Part shown: positions 34,730-42,670 of the stretch, one piece after another
Layout: each line of letters begins with the position of its first letter
Position numbering within the stretch: position 1 is the first letter of the stretch
Origin: UBA935 sp031556725
GTDB lineage: Bacteria; Bacillota; Clostridia; Lachnospirales; Lachnospiraceae
Length of the DNA: 64,000 nt
NCBI GenBank assembly: GCA_031556725.1
Contig: JAVBSL010000004.1
Span: forward strand, 150,849-214,848
Direction of reading: 5' to 3'
Notes under the pieces: generated by a model
What the model was told of the DNA's origin: nothing
The model's database searches: none
The model's input: the letters and a program-made list of their open reading frames with translations, nothing else
Made by a program: the position numbers and the translations under genes

Positions 34730-35556
34730 GAAAAAGTATAATCAATGCAGTCTTCCTTTTGTTTGTATGTCTGATCATAGCACTCTCCATCTGGGGACCG
34801 GAAGCACTGGCGAATTATCAGGACCGGTCGATTCTGGGTAAAACCCATGAAGAAGAAGTGGAAATCGTGGGTGAAGGCTATCGGTATACGCTCGGCAGTA
34901 AAGAGCGGCTTTATATATTGGCGGAGTGTCTGAACAGTCAGACGCAGCCGGAAAGTGATATGAATGCCATGACCAGAAATCCGGGTTCGGATCAGGAATA
35001 TCAGGAACTGGCAGGAACCTATGCCTTTATCGTCAATCGGCGGGGACCGTCAGGAAGAGAGATCACCGATGAAGAGATTTATGAGACCTGTAACCGCGGG
35101 CTGGATACCTTAAAGGAGCTGGGCATCTTGCCGGAGGCGGTAAAGGAAGTGGGATCATCGGCATATGATGCGGTTCTTTACTCAGCCATTGATGTGCTGG
35201 AGCCCCGGAACAATGTGGCGGTGTGGAAACTGAACCTGTCTAACAGCCAGAAAAATGCCAATAAGCAAAACCGTCTGCTGGATGCCTATATTGATGCGGA
35301 CAGCGGAAAAATATATGAATTTTATACACGGACCGAATGGGCCTGGAAGGATATCGATCCGGATGAAATAATCGAAAAATGGCGGGTATATCTGGGTCTT
35401 GGAGAACCGGAACCCTACGAGACGGAAAATCCGCTGTTAGAAACCACGCCCTATTTCAAAAAGTATGTTTTTGCCGGCATGGGAGAGGAAAAGACCATCG
35501 TGACCATTGGTTTTTACGAAGGTATTAATGAATTATTTTTAAAGATAACGAAATAA
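34726..35556 (+). CDS. Membrane-anchored accessory protein of the two-component operon
   Basis: A 276-residue protein that I do not recognise. It has one N-terminal hydrophobic helix (AVFLLFVCLIIALSIWG) and an outside domain of mixed alpha/beta character; the segment LLDAYIDADSGKIYEFYTRTEW with a following DPDEIIEKWRVYLGL looks like a PepSY- or YycI-like sensor-accessory domain, but only weakly. It starts on the stop of the kinase gene (ATGA) behind GGAGGAAGT. Cotranscription with the kinase suggests that it tunes the sensor outside the membrane (inference). Confidence 0.6.
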   Translation: MRKSIINAVFLLFVCLIIALSIWGPEALANYQDRSILGKTHEEEVEIVGEGYRYTLGSKERLYILAECLNSQTQPESDMNAMTRNPGSDQEYQELAGTYAFIVNRRGPSGREITDEEIYETCNRGLDTLKELGILPEAVKEVGSSAYDAVLYSAIDVLEPRNNVAVWKLNLSNSQKNANKQNRLLDAYIDADSGKIYEFYTRTEWAWKDIDPDEIIEKWRVYLGLGEPEPYETENPLLETTPYFKKYVFAGMGEEKTIVTIGFYEGINELFLKITK

Positions 35557-35639
35557 GCATAATGTGCCGATATATAACATGATAACTAAAAGTGTGCAAA
35601 CGGATTTGCATGAAAAATGATTTTAAGGAGGAAATCGCG

Positions 35640-36422
35640 ATGACCACAGTAAACAACACAAGCTATGCCCAGGCCGCTTATCAGAACACCTATACCCAGG
35701 AAAAAAGCGGCGCCCAAAAAGAAACAGCCGCAAATACTACCGCGGCACAGACGGTCAGCAATGAGAAAAAGACCGCAGTAAACGGTCCCGGTACATATGG
35801 CAAGCCGGAGCTGAGTGAAAAGGCAATGGAGTACTACAACACATTAAAAAAGAAGTACGGTAATCTGAATTTTGTCCTGGTAGCATCAGACAAAAAGCAG
35901 GAAGCGGAAATGATGAAAGGCAGTTTTGCCAATTCCAGCAAGCTGACGGTATTGATTGATACCGACAAAATCGAGCGGATGGCTACAGATGAGAACTATC
36001 GGGCAAAATACGAAGGCATTTTAAGTAACGCCCAATCGGGTTTAAACCAGATGAAATCCCAGCTTAGCAGCAGCGGTGCCAATGTGAAGGCTTATGGTAT
36101 GTCCTTTGATGATAAAGGCACGGCCTCTTTCTTTGCCGTACTTGATAAATCTATGGCAGCTCAGCGGGAGAGAATCGAGAAAAAAGCCGAAGAAAAAGCC
36201 AAAACCAAAAAAGAAGAAGCCGGTAAGGCAGCTAAGAATAAGAAAAGTGAAAAAGCAGACAAAGCGGACAGCGAAGAAGATCAGGATACAGTAACCATAT
36301 CGGCTGATTCGATGGAAGATCTGATGCGGAAAATTCAGGATTATTATCAGCAGGGAATGTTTGAAAATGTCCGTACAGAGGAAGAAAAAATGGTAGGAAG
36401 CCAGATTAATTACGAAGCTTAG
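35640..36422 (+). CDS. DUF6033-type protein
   Basis: A 260-residue soluble protein. It has a low-complexity Gln/Thr/Ala-rich N-terminus, then a conserved block (YGKPELSEKAMEYYNTLKKKYGNLNFVLVAS, SKLTVLIDTDKIERMATDENYRAKYEGIL) that I know from DUF6033 proteins of Lachnospiraceae, then a Lys/Glu-rich helix (about 180-220) and an acidic tail. ATG 35640 has AAGGAGG nine bases upstream. No signal peptide, so cytoplasmic. Some flagellar-associated loci carry related proteins, but function is unknown. Confidence 0.7.
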   Translation: MTTVNNTSYAQAAYQNTYTQEKSGAQKETAANTTAAQTVSNEKKTAVNGPGTYGKPELSEKAMEYYNTLKKKYGNLNFVLVASDKKQEAEMMKGSFANSSKLTVLIDTDKIERMATDENYRAKYEGILSNAQSGLNQMKSQLSSSGANVKAYGMSFDDKGTASFFAVLDKSMAAQRERIEKKAEEKAKTKKEEAGKAAKNKKSEKADKADSEEDQDTVTISADSMEDLMRKIQDYYQQGMFENVRTEEEKMVGSQINYEA

Positions 36423-36455
36423 TTTTAAGTGTGAAGATTTTGTTTAGAAACATAT

Positions 36456-36497
36456 AATAAGGTGGTAATACTCTTTATAGAGTGTTACCATCTTATT
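36456..36497. terminator. Long hairpin between the DUF6033 gene and the dehydrogenase gene
   Basis: A 19-base stem with two G-T pairs and loop TTAT. The plus side is followed by TGCATTATAC, not a clean T-run, so it may be a weak terminator or processing site. Confidence 0.6.
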
Positions 36498-36529
36498 TGC
36501 ATTATACTTTATATTTTAGGAGGACTTAG

Positions 36530-37480
36530 ATGAAAAGCAAAAAAATCAGTATATTGGGATCGGGAAGAGTAGGGGCTTCCATCGCGTACACACTGACAGT
36601 AGAAGGAACCTGTTCAGAAATCGTTTTAATTGATATTGCCAAACAAGTAGCAGAGGGTGAAGCAATGGATATCTTCCAGGGAACACCATTTTCACAGGCA
36701 ATTAATGTTCATTCGGGAGAATATTCGGATGTAGCGGATTCCGATATTGTCATCGTAACTCTGGGAATGGCCAGAAAACCGGGGCAAAGCAGAATAGAAT
36801 TGGCTCAGGCCAATGTAAATATTGTCAAAAGCGTTATGCCGGAAGTGGCCAGATATGCACCTAACGCAGTATACATTGTAGTCAGCAATCCGGTTGACAT
36901 CTTAACATATGCAATCTTACAGGTTACGGATTTATCTCCCAAGCAGGTAATCGGTTCAGGTACGTTATTGGATTCCAGCCGTTTGAAATCCATTGTAGCG
37001 GATTATCTTGATGTTGCTCCGGATAATATCCATGGTTATGTAATCGGTGAGCATGGTGATTCTTCGGTTGTGCCCTGGTCCCTGCTGCGCGTGGGCGGCA
37101 TGAGCATGGAAGAATATGTGGGCAGCAATGATGTCAATCAGGATATGTGGGATGAAAATACTTTACTTGAATTTGAAAGAGAAGTGAGAGAGTCGGGCGC
37201 CAAGGTAATTCAGAAAAAGGGTGCTACCAACTATGCCATCGCCATGTCAGTTGCGTATTTATGCAAGTGTATCCTTCGTGACACCAAAAGTATCCTTCCG
37301 GTATCAACCCTGATGAAGGGACAGTACGGCATGGAGAACGTTTGCTTAAGCCTTCCCTGCATCCTGGGTATTCAGGGACTTGTAAAAAGATTGGAGCCGC
37401 AGTTGACCGAAGCGGAAGAAGAACAGCTTCATAACAGCGAAAAAGTATTAAAAGATATTATCGAGACGCTTGAATTTTAG
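36530..37480 (+). CDS. Lactate/malate dehydrogenase family protein, probably malate type
   Basis: A 316-residue NAD-dependent 2-hydroxyacid dehydrogenase. Rossmann motif GSGRVGASIAY at the N-terminus; catalytic His175 in GEHGDSSVVPW; substrate-binding Arg88 and Arg151 (LDSSRLKS). The residue that decides substrate in this family is Arg82 in LGMARKPGQSR; lactate enzymes have Gln there (xQKPGxTR) while malate enzymes have Arg. That, and the malic enzyme gene 46 bases downstream, argue for malate/oxaloacetate, although automatic annotation would probably say L-lactate dehydrogenase. AGGAGG is seven bases from ATG 36530. Confidence 0.85.
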   Translation: MKSKKISILGSGRVGASIAYTLTVEGTCSEIVLIDIAKQVAEGEAMDIFQGTPFSQAINVHSGEYSDVADSDIVIVTLGMARKPGQSRIELAQANVNIVKSVMPEVARYAPNAVYIVVSNPVDILTYAILQVTDLSPKQVIGSGTLLDSSRLKSIVADYLDVAPDNIHGYVIGEHGDSSVVPWSLLRVGGMSMEEYVGSNDVNQDMWDENTLLEFEREVRESGAKVIQKKGATNYAIAMSVAYLCKCILRDTKSILPVSTLMKGQYGMENVCLSLPCILGIQGLVKRLEPQLTEAEEEQLHNSEKVLKDIIETLEF

Positions 37481-37526
37481 TGCGGATTAGAGTAAAGTAA
37501 TAAATTGGACAGGAGGTAATAAAGAA

Positions 37527-38699
37527 ATGGATTATGCAGCAGAGTCGTTAAAGAAGCATTATGAGTGGGAAGGTAAAATCGAGGTGATTTGCCGCGCACC
37601 GTTGGAAACAAAAGATGATTTGTCTTTGGCTTATACCCCGGGTGTAGCTGAGCCTTGTCTGGAGATTCAGAAGGATGTGGACAAAAGCTATGATTTGACC
37701 AGACGCTCTAACTTAGTAGCAGTAGTTACCGACGGAACCGCAGTGCTTGGCCTTGGTGATATCGGACCGGAGGCCGGAATGCCGGTTATGGAAGGAAAGT
37801 GCGCCTTATTTAAAGCCTTTGGCGATGTGGACGCCATTCCCTTATGTATTCGCTCTAAAGAGGTGGATGACATTGTGAAGACAGTAGCCTTGCTGGCAGG
37901 CAGCTTTGGCGGAGTTAATCTGGAGGATATTTCCGCTCCCCGTTGTTTTGAAATAGAAAGACAGTTGAAGGAAATCTGTGATATCCCGATTTTCCACGAC
38001 GATCAGCATGGAACCGCCGTAGTAACTTTGGCAGCATTATTTAATGCGTTAAAGCTTACCGGCAAGAAGATTGAAGAGATCAAGGTTGTAACGAGCGGCG
38101 CCGGTGCAGCCGGTATCGCCATCATTAAACTACTGATTGCTATGGGCTTGAAGAATGTTATTCTTTGTGACCGTGAAGGCGCAATTTATGAAGGCCGTGG
38201 AAACCTGAACAAAGAAAAAGAAGAAATGGCTAAGATTACCAATTACGAACATAAAAAAGGTACTTTGGAAGAAATGTTTGTAGGTGCGGATGTATTTATT
38301 GGTGTATCGGCTCCCGGCTGTGTAACCGAAGAGATGGTACGCAGCATGAATACCGATCCGATTATCTTTGCAATGGCTAATCCGACACCGGAAATTATGC
38401 CGGATTTGGCAAAGAATGCCGGTGCGGCTGTCATTGGAACGGGACGCAGTGATTTCCCTAATCAGATTAATAATGTACTGGCATTTCCGGGTATTTTCAG
38501 AGGTGCTTTGGATGTACGGGCAAGTGAAATCAATGATGAGATGAAGATAGCAGCAGCAAAGGCAATTGCAGCATTTGTATCTGACGATAAGCTTGCAGCC
38601 GATTATATCATTCCCAGTCCGCTGGATAAAACCGTAGCACAGGCTGTGGCCAAGGCAGTGGCTCAGGCCGCTAAAGATACTGGGGTAGCCAGAGTGTAG
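37527..38699 (+). CDS. NAD-dependent malic enzyme (oxaloacetate-decarboxylating)
   Basis: A 390-residue malic enzyme of the short bacterial type: converts malate to pyruvate and CO2 with reduction of NAD(P). Motifs: LAYTPGVAEPCLEI, VVTDGTAVLGLGDIGPEAGMPVMEGK, ISAPRCFEIE and IPIFHDDQHGTAVV (metal-binding acidic residues), then a Rossmann nucleotide site VTSGAGAAGIAI. Malic N-terminal domain about 15-150, NAD-binding domain about 165-385. GGAGGTAATAAAGA precedes ATG 37527. With the upstream dehydrogenase it forms a malate-pyruvate-oxaloacetate node; a long terminator hairpin follows. Confidence 0.93.
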   Translation: MDYAAESLKKHYEWEGKIEVICRAPLETKDDLSLAYTPGVAEPCLEIQKDVDKSYDLTRRSNLVAVVTDGTAVLGLGDIGPEAGMPVMEGKCALFKAFGDVDAIPLCIRSKEVDDIVKTVALLAGSFGGVNLEDISAPRCFEIERQLKEICDIPIFHDDQHGTAVVTLAALFNALKLTGKKIEEIKVVTSGAGAAGIAIIKLLIAMGLKNVILCDREGAIYEGRGNLNKEKEEMAKITNYEHKKGTLEEMFVGADVFIGVSAPGCVTEEMVRSMNTDPIIFAMANPTPEIMPDLAKNAGAAVIGTGRSDFPNQINNVLAFPGIFRGALDVRASEINDEMKIAAAKAIAAFVSDDKLAADYIIPSPLDKTVAQAVAKAVAQAAKDTGVARV

Positions 38700-38710
38700 G
38701 GAGGTTGTGA

Positions 38711-38941
38711 GCTGTCGCCGGCCCAGCCAGTGCATCCATATGGGAAGCGGCGGGCGATAAGTCATCCTGCGCACACCGAAGAAAAGACAAATAAAATCCT
38801 CAATGTTCGCCAATATCAGACAAGAGAAGTCTGCTATTGGCGGACATTGGGGATTTTTTTGTTTTTTCAACGGTGCACTGTTAGGATGAGCTTATTGCCC
38901 GTTGCTTCCCATATGGATGCACTGGCTGGGCCGGCGACAGC
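38711..38941. repeat. 231-base inverted-repeat element
   Basis: The first 38 bases (38711-38748, beginning GCTGTCGCCGGCCCAGCC) are the exact reverse complement of 38904-38941. Inside, further imperfect pairing continues (GATAAGTCATCCT against AGGATGAGCTTATT), and the centre is a long terminator-like hairpin. The 389-base space between the malic enzyme and GTPase genes holds only this element, the 147 bases after it being plain A+T-rich DNA. It looks like a MITE or an intergenic structured repeat. Confidence 0.93.
38793..38866 (+). terminator. Terminator at the centre of the inverted-repeat element
   Basis: A stem of about 27 bases with few mismatches (arms AATCCTCAATGTTCGCCAAT and ATTGGCGGACATTGGGGATT), a 7-base loop, then T7GT6. 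It would stop transcripts leaving the malic enzyme gene. Confidence 0.88.
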
Positions 38942-39088
38942 GCTCTCAGTTTTCGACTGGTGGCACAAGTGGCTTTTATTGCTATTAATAGCTTTTAAAA
39001 GAAACGAAAAAAATGTTATTTTCTTTTCTTTGTCATGTTATACTATATTTGTTGCATGAGCATCGAATCATAGAAAGGGGCATTTTTG

Positions 39089-41782
39089 ATGGGAAATACA
39101 TCAGAGAATAAACCTAAAAAGCATATATGTGTTGCGCTGTTGGCGCATGTGGATGCGGGGAAGACGACGCTGGCGGAGAGTGTGTTGTATCATAGCGGCA
39201 GTATTAGTAAGCTGGGGAGGGTGGATCATCAGGATGCATTCCTGGATAATTATGCGTTGGAGCGGGCCAGGGGGATTACGATTTTTGCGAAGCAGGCGGA
39301 GCTTATGTTGGGGGAACGGCAGGTGGCGTTGTTGGATACACCGGGGCATGTGGATTTTTCGGCGGAGATGGAGCGGACGCTGCAGGTGCTGGATGCAGCA
39401 ATATTGGTGATTAGCGGGGCTGATGGTGTGCAGGGGCATACGCAGACGCTGTGGAAGCTGTTGAAGAGATATGAGATTCCGGTGTTTTTGTTTGTAAATA
39501 AGATGGATCAGCCGGGGACGGATAGAGGTGTTTTGTTGGGAGAATTGCAGGGGCGGCTGGATGAGCGGTGCCTGGATTTTAATGTGCCTCGGACAACGGA
39601 AGAATTTCTTGAAAACCTGGCAGTTAGTGATGAAGCTGTGATGGAAAAGTATCTGGCGGAGGGGCAAGTAGAGAATGAAGATATTGCCCGTCTTATTATG
39701 GAAAGGAAAGTGTTTCCCTGCTATTTTGGTTCGTCTCTTAAGAATGAGGGAATTGGGGAGTTGCTAAAAGGAATTGAGGAGTATGCCCAGGCTCCGGAAT
39801 ATGGAGAAGCGTTTGGGGCGAGGGTGTTTAAGATTGGTAGGGATGGACAAAATAACCGGCTTACGTACATGAAAATTACTGGTGGAAGTCTGCGGGTAAA
39901 GGGGCTGATTGCAGTTGGCCAGGATACCGAAAAGGCGGATCAGATCCGGATTTATTCGGGCAGTCAGTTTCAGGCAGTGGAGGAAGCGGGAGCCGGGATG
40001 ATTTGTGCGGTTACCGGTTTGGAAAAGACTTATCCGGGGATGGGATTGGGGCTGGAGTACAATAGTATTTTACCGGTGTTGGAACCGGTTCTGACTTACC
40101 GGATTGATTTGCCGGAAGAGATCAGCGGGTATGTGATGTATGCAAAGCTGTGCCAACTGGAAGAAGAGGAACCGCTATTACATGTGGCATGGGACGAGAC
40201 AAGCGGTGAAATCCGGGTTCAGGTAATGGGTGAAGTGCAGATTGAGATCCTGAAGAGTGTGATTAAAGAGCGTTTTGATGTGGCGGTGGAATTTGGTGCC
40301 GGCAGCATTGTATATAAAGAAACGATTGAAGAACCGGTAATGGGTTTGGGACATTTTGAGCCGTTACGGCATTATGCGGAGGTTCATTTGCTGATGGAAC
40401 CGGCGGAGCGGGGCAGCGGCCTGCAATTTGAGAGTAATGTAAGCGGGGATATGCTGGATGGTCATTGGCAGCGGTTGATTTTGACGCATTTGCAGGAAAA
40501 GACCCATAAGGGCGTGCTGACGGGAGCGGAGATTACCGATATGAAGCTTACACTGGTTGCCGGACGAGCCCATCCAAAGCATACCGAAGGCGGAGATTTC
40601 CGGCAGGCCACCTACCGGGCGGTCAGACAGGGGCTAAGACGGGCTAAAAGTGTACTGTTGGAGCCGGTATATGAATTCCGTCTGGAGGTGCCCACGGAGA
40701 TGGTAGGCCGGGCAATGGCGGATATCGGAAGGATGAAGGGAACCTTTGCCCCCCCTCAGACTGTGGGTGAGATGGCGGTGCTTCATGGAAGTGCACCGGT
40801 AGTAAATATGCAGGGATATCAAACCGAGGTGATGTCCTATAGCAGAGGCTACGGCAGACTGTTTTGTACTCTGAAAGGCTATGAACCATGCCATAATGCT
40901 GAGACAGTAATCCGGGAAAAAGAATATAATCCGGAAGCAGATACGGATAATCCCACAGGGTCGGTTTTTTGTACCCATGGAGCAGGTTTTGTTGTGGAAT
41001 GGGATCAGGTGGGAAACTATATACACATTGATAATGGTATTAAGATGACTGCAGCGGAAGAAGAGGCAGAAATGCAATCATCGGTATTAATGCCGCCAAA
41101 ATCCGGCAGCCGGTCTGAGGATAAAGAGCTGGAAGAGATTTTTAACCGTACTTATGGGGAAAGCTGGCAAAAACGGCCAAACTGGAAAGAACACAAGAGG
41201 GAAATTGTTGCGTTTGATAAAGACGACAGTAAATACCGCGGAAGAGAACGAAAAAGCCAGGAGGAGTATCTGCTGGTAGACGGCTATAATATTATTTTTG
41301 CATGGGAAGAGCTAAAAGAGCTGGCCCAGGTGAATCTGGCAGCAGCTCGTGATAAACTGGCGGATATTCTCTGTAATTATCAGGGGTATAAAAATAATAC
41401 CGTCATATTAGTTTTTGATGCATATCGGGTAGAAGGCAGCCTGGGGGAAAAAAGTACCTATTTGAATATTCATATTGTGTATACCAGAGAAGCCGAGACA
41501 GCAGATATGTATATTGAGAAGGTGGCTCATGAAATAGGCCGAAAATATCAGGTAACAGTGGCTACTTCCGATGCCCTGGAACAGATGATCATCTGGGGCC
41601 AGGGTGCAAGCCGGCTTTCGGCAGCAGGATTAAGGGAAGAAATCGAGCAAACGAATATTCAGATCAGAAATGAATATCAGGAGAAGCAGCAGGGAAGGAA
41701 TTATTTGTTTGATCATTTGCCGGATGACATGGCAGAAATAATGGAGGATGTGCGTTTGGGGAAACGGACTTTTCCGGAATGA
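39089..41782 (+). CDS. TetM/EF-G-like translation GTPase fused to a YacP/Rae1 NYN nuclease domain
   Basis: An 897-residue protein. The N-terminal 660 residues are a ribosome-binding translation GTPase of the TetM/TetO/EF-G group: G1 AHVDAGKTT (20-28), G2 RGITI (61-65), G3 DTPGHVDF (83-90), G4 NKMD (137-140), then EF-G-like domains II-V. A linker of about 60 charged residues follows. Residues about 725-895 match YacP (Rae1), the A-site endoribonuclease of Bacillus: LLVDGYNIIFAWEELKEL, LVFDAYRVEG, ETADMYIEKVAHE, VATSDALEQMIIWGQGASR. The acidic residues expected in the active site are present (Asp731, Asp777, Asp806, Asp828). AAAGGGG precedes ATG 39089. A ribosome-targeted RNA cleaving or rescue factor is a reasonable inference; classic tetracycline resistance is not shown. 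Confidence 0.9.
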   Translation: MGNTSENKPKKHICVALLAHVDAGKTTLAESVLYHSGSISKLGRVDHQDAFLDNYALERARGITIFAKQAELMLGERQVALLDTPGHVDFSAEMERTLQVLDAAILVISGADGVQGHTQTLWKLLKRYEIPVFLFVNKMDQPGTDRGVLLGELQGRLDERCLDFNVPRTTEEFLENLAVSDEAVMEKYLAEGQVENEDIARLIMERKVFPCYFGSSLKNEGIGELLKGIEEYAQAPEYGEAFGARVFKIGRDGQNNRLTYMKITGGSLRVKGLIAVGQDTEKADQIRIYSGSQFQAVEEAGAGMICAVTGLEKTYPGMGLGLEYNSILPVLEPVLTYRIDLPEEISGYVMYAKLCQLEEEEPLLHVAWDETSGEIRVQVMGEVQIEILKSVIKERFDVAVEFGAGSIVYKETIEEPVMGLGHFEPLRHYAEVHLLMEPAERGSGLQFESNVSGDMLDGHWQRLILTHLQEKTHKGVLTGAEITDMKLTLVAGRAHPKHTEGGDFRQATYRAVRQGLRRAKSVLLEPVYEFRLEVPTEMVGRAMADIGRMKGTFAPPQTVGEMAVLHGSAPVVNMQGYQTEVMSYSRGYGRLFCTLKGYEPCHNAETVIREKEYNPEADTDNPTGSVFCTHGAGFVVEWDQVGNYIHIDNGIKMTAAEEEAEMQSSVLMPPKSGSRSEDKELEEIFNRTYGESWQKRPNWKEHKREIVAFDKDDSKYRGRERKSQEEYLLVDGYNIIFAWEELKELAQVNLAAARDKLADILCNYQGYKNNTVILVFDAYRVEGSLGEKSTYLNIHIVYTREAETADMYIEKVAHEIGRKYQVTVATSDALEQMIIWGQGASRLSAAGLREEIEQTNIQIRNEYQEKQQGRNYLFDHLPDDMAEIMEDVRLGKRTFPE

Positions 41783-41796
41783 AGAGGAGCAGGAAA

Positions 41797-42588
41797 ATGA
41801 AAGTGTTAGCAGTGGACGATGAGTATTATGCTCTTAAGGATTTAAAGGATACCCTGGCCATGGTAATACCGGAGGCGGATATACAGAGTTTTCAGACATT
41901 TGAAGGGGCTTTGGAATATGCCGGAGATCATCTGATCGATGTGGCCTTTCTGGACATTGAAATCGGCGGAATCAGCGGATTGGAATTAGCTAAAAAGTTA
42001 AAGGAAATATGTGGAAAGACCAACATTGTATTTGTGACCGGCTATTCGGAGTATGCCTTGGAAGCCTTTTCTTTGTTTGCCAGCGGATATGTTTTGAAAC
42101 CGGTAAGTGAAAAAGATATTCGAAAGTGTATGGACAATTTGCGGGAACCGGTTCGGGCTGCCGATCAAGGACTCAGAGTTCAGACCTTCGGTAATTTTGC
42201 GGTGTTTTATGAAGGTTCATTACTGACATTTCCCCGAACCAAAGCGAAAGAATTATTTGCATATTTAATCCACAAAAAGGGAACCGGCAGTACCACGAAG
42301 GAATTGATGGCGGTTTTGTTTGAGGATAAGAGCTATAGTGTGTCTGTTCAAAAACAAATGCAGACAATTGTTTCGACGATGTTGAAGGTGTTAAACGACA
42401 TCGGCATGGGCGATGTGATTATCAGAAAATTTAATAGTCTTTCGGTAGATATAACAAAAATTGATTGCGATTACTATCGCTTTTTAAACGGCGACAGCAA
42501 TGCGGTAAACGCCTATGCCGGAGAATATATGGCGAATTATAGCTGGGCAGAAGGGGTCATCAGCTATCTGGACAGCAGAGTTCTGTAA
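41797..42588 (+). CDS. Response regulator with SARP/BTAD-like winged-helix output
   Basis: A 263-residue protein. Receiver domain: VLAVDDEYYALKDLKDTL, phospho-acceptor Asp in VAFLDIEIGGISGLELA, VFVTGYSEYALEAF, Lys in YVLKPVSEKDI. The C-terminal half (LRVQTFGNFAVFYEGSLLTFPRTKAKELFAYLIHKKG) resembles the DNA-binding part of SARP-type activators. ATG 41797 has AGAGGAGCAGG just upstream; ATG 41779 overlaps the fusion-gene stop but the ribosome site would be internal. It follows the GTPase-nuclease gene by 14 bases and precedes a diguanylate cyclase; no kinase is adjacent. Confidence 0.8.
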   Translation: MKVLAVDDEYYALKDLKDTLAMVIPEADIQSFQTFEGALEYAGDHLIDVAFLDIEIGGISGLELAKKLKEICGKTNIVFVTGYSEYALEAFSLFASGYVLKPVSEKDIRKCMDNLREPVRAADQGLRVQTFGNFAVFYEGSLLTFPRTKAKELFAYLIHKKGTGSTTKELMAVLFEDKSYSVSVQKQMQTIVSTMLKVLNDIGMGDVIIRKFNSLSVDITKIDCDYYRFLNGDSNAVNAYAGEYMANYSWAEGVISYLDSRVL

Positions 42589-42670
42589 AAAATCCAGCGG
42601 CATCTGTTGTTTTGATATTAATTTGATGTAGGTGGGGTGCTACAATACAAAGAGGGAAGAGGTTATTTAT

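Noticed and set aside
38730..39059. Frames across the inverted-repeat element on both strands
   Set aside because: They arise from the palindromic DNA, have no ribosome site and no protein-like composition.
39089..41782. Calling this gene a tetracycline resistance determinant
   Set aside because: The GTPase part is only TetM-like and the nuclease fusion points to another role; resistance cannot be read from sequence.
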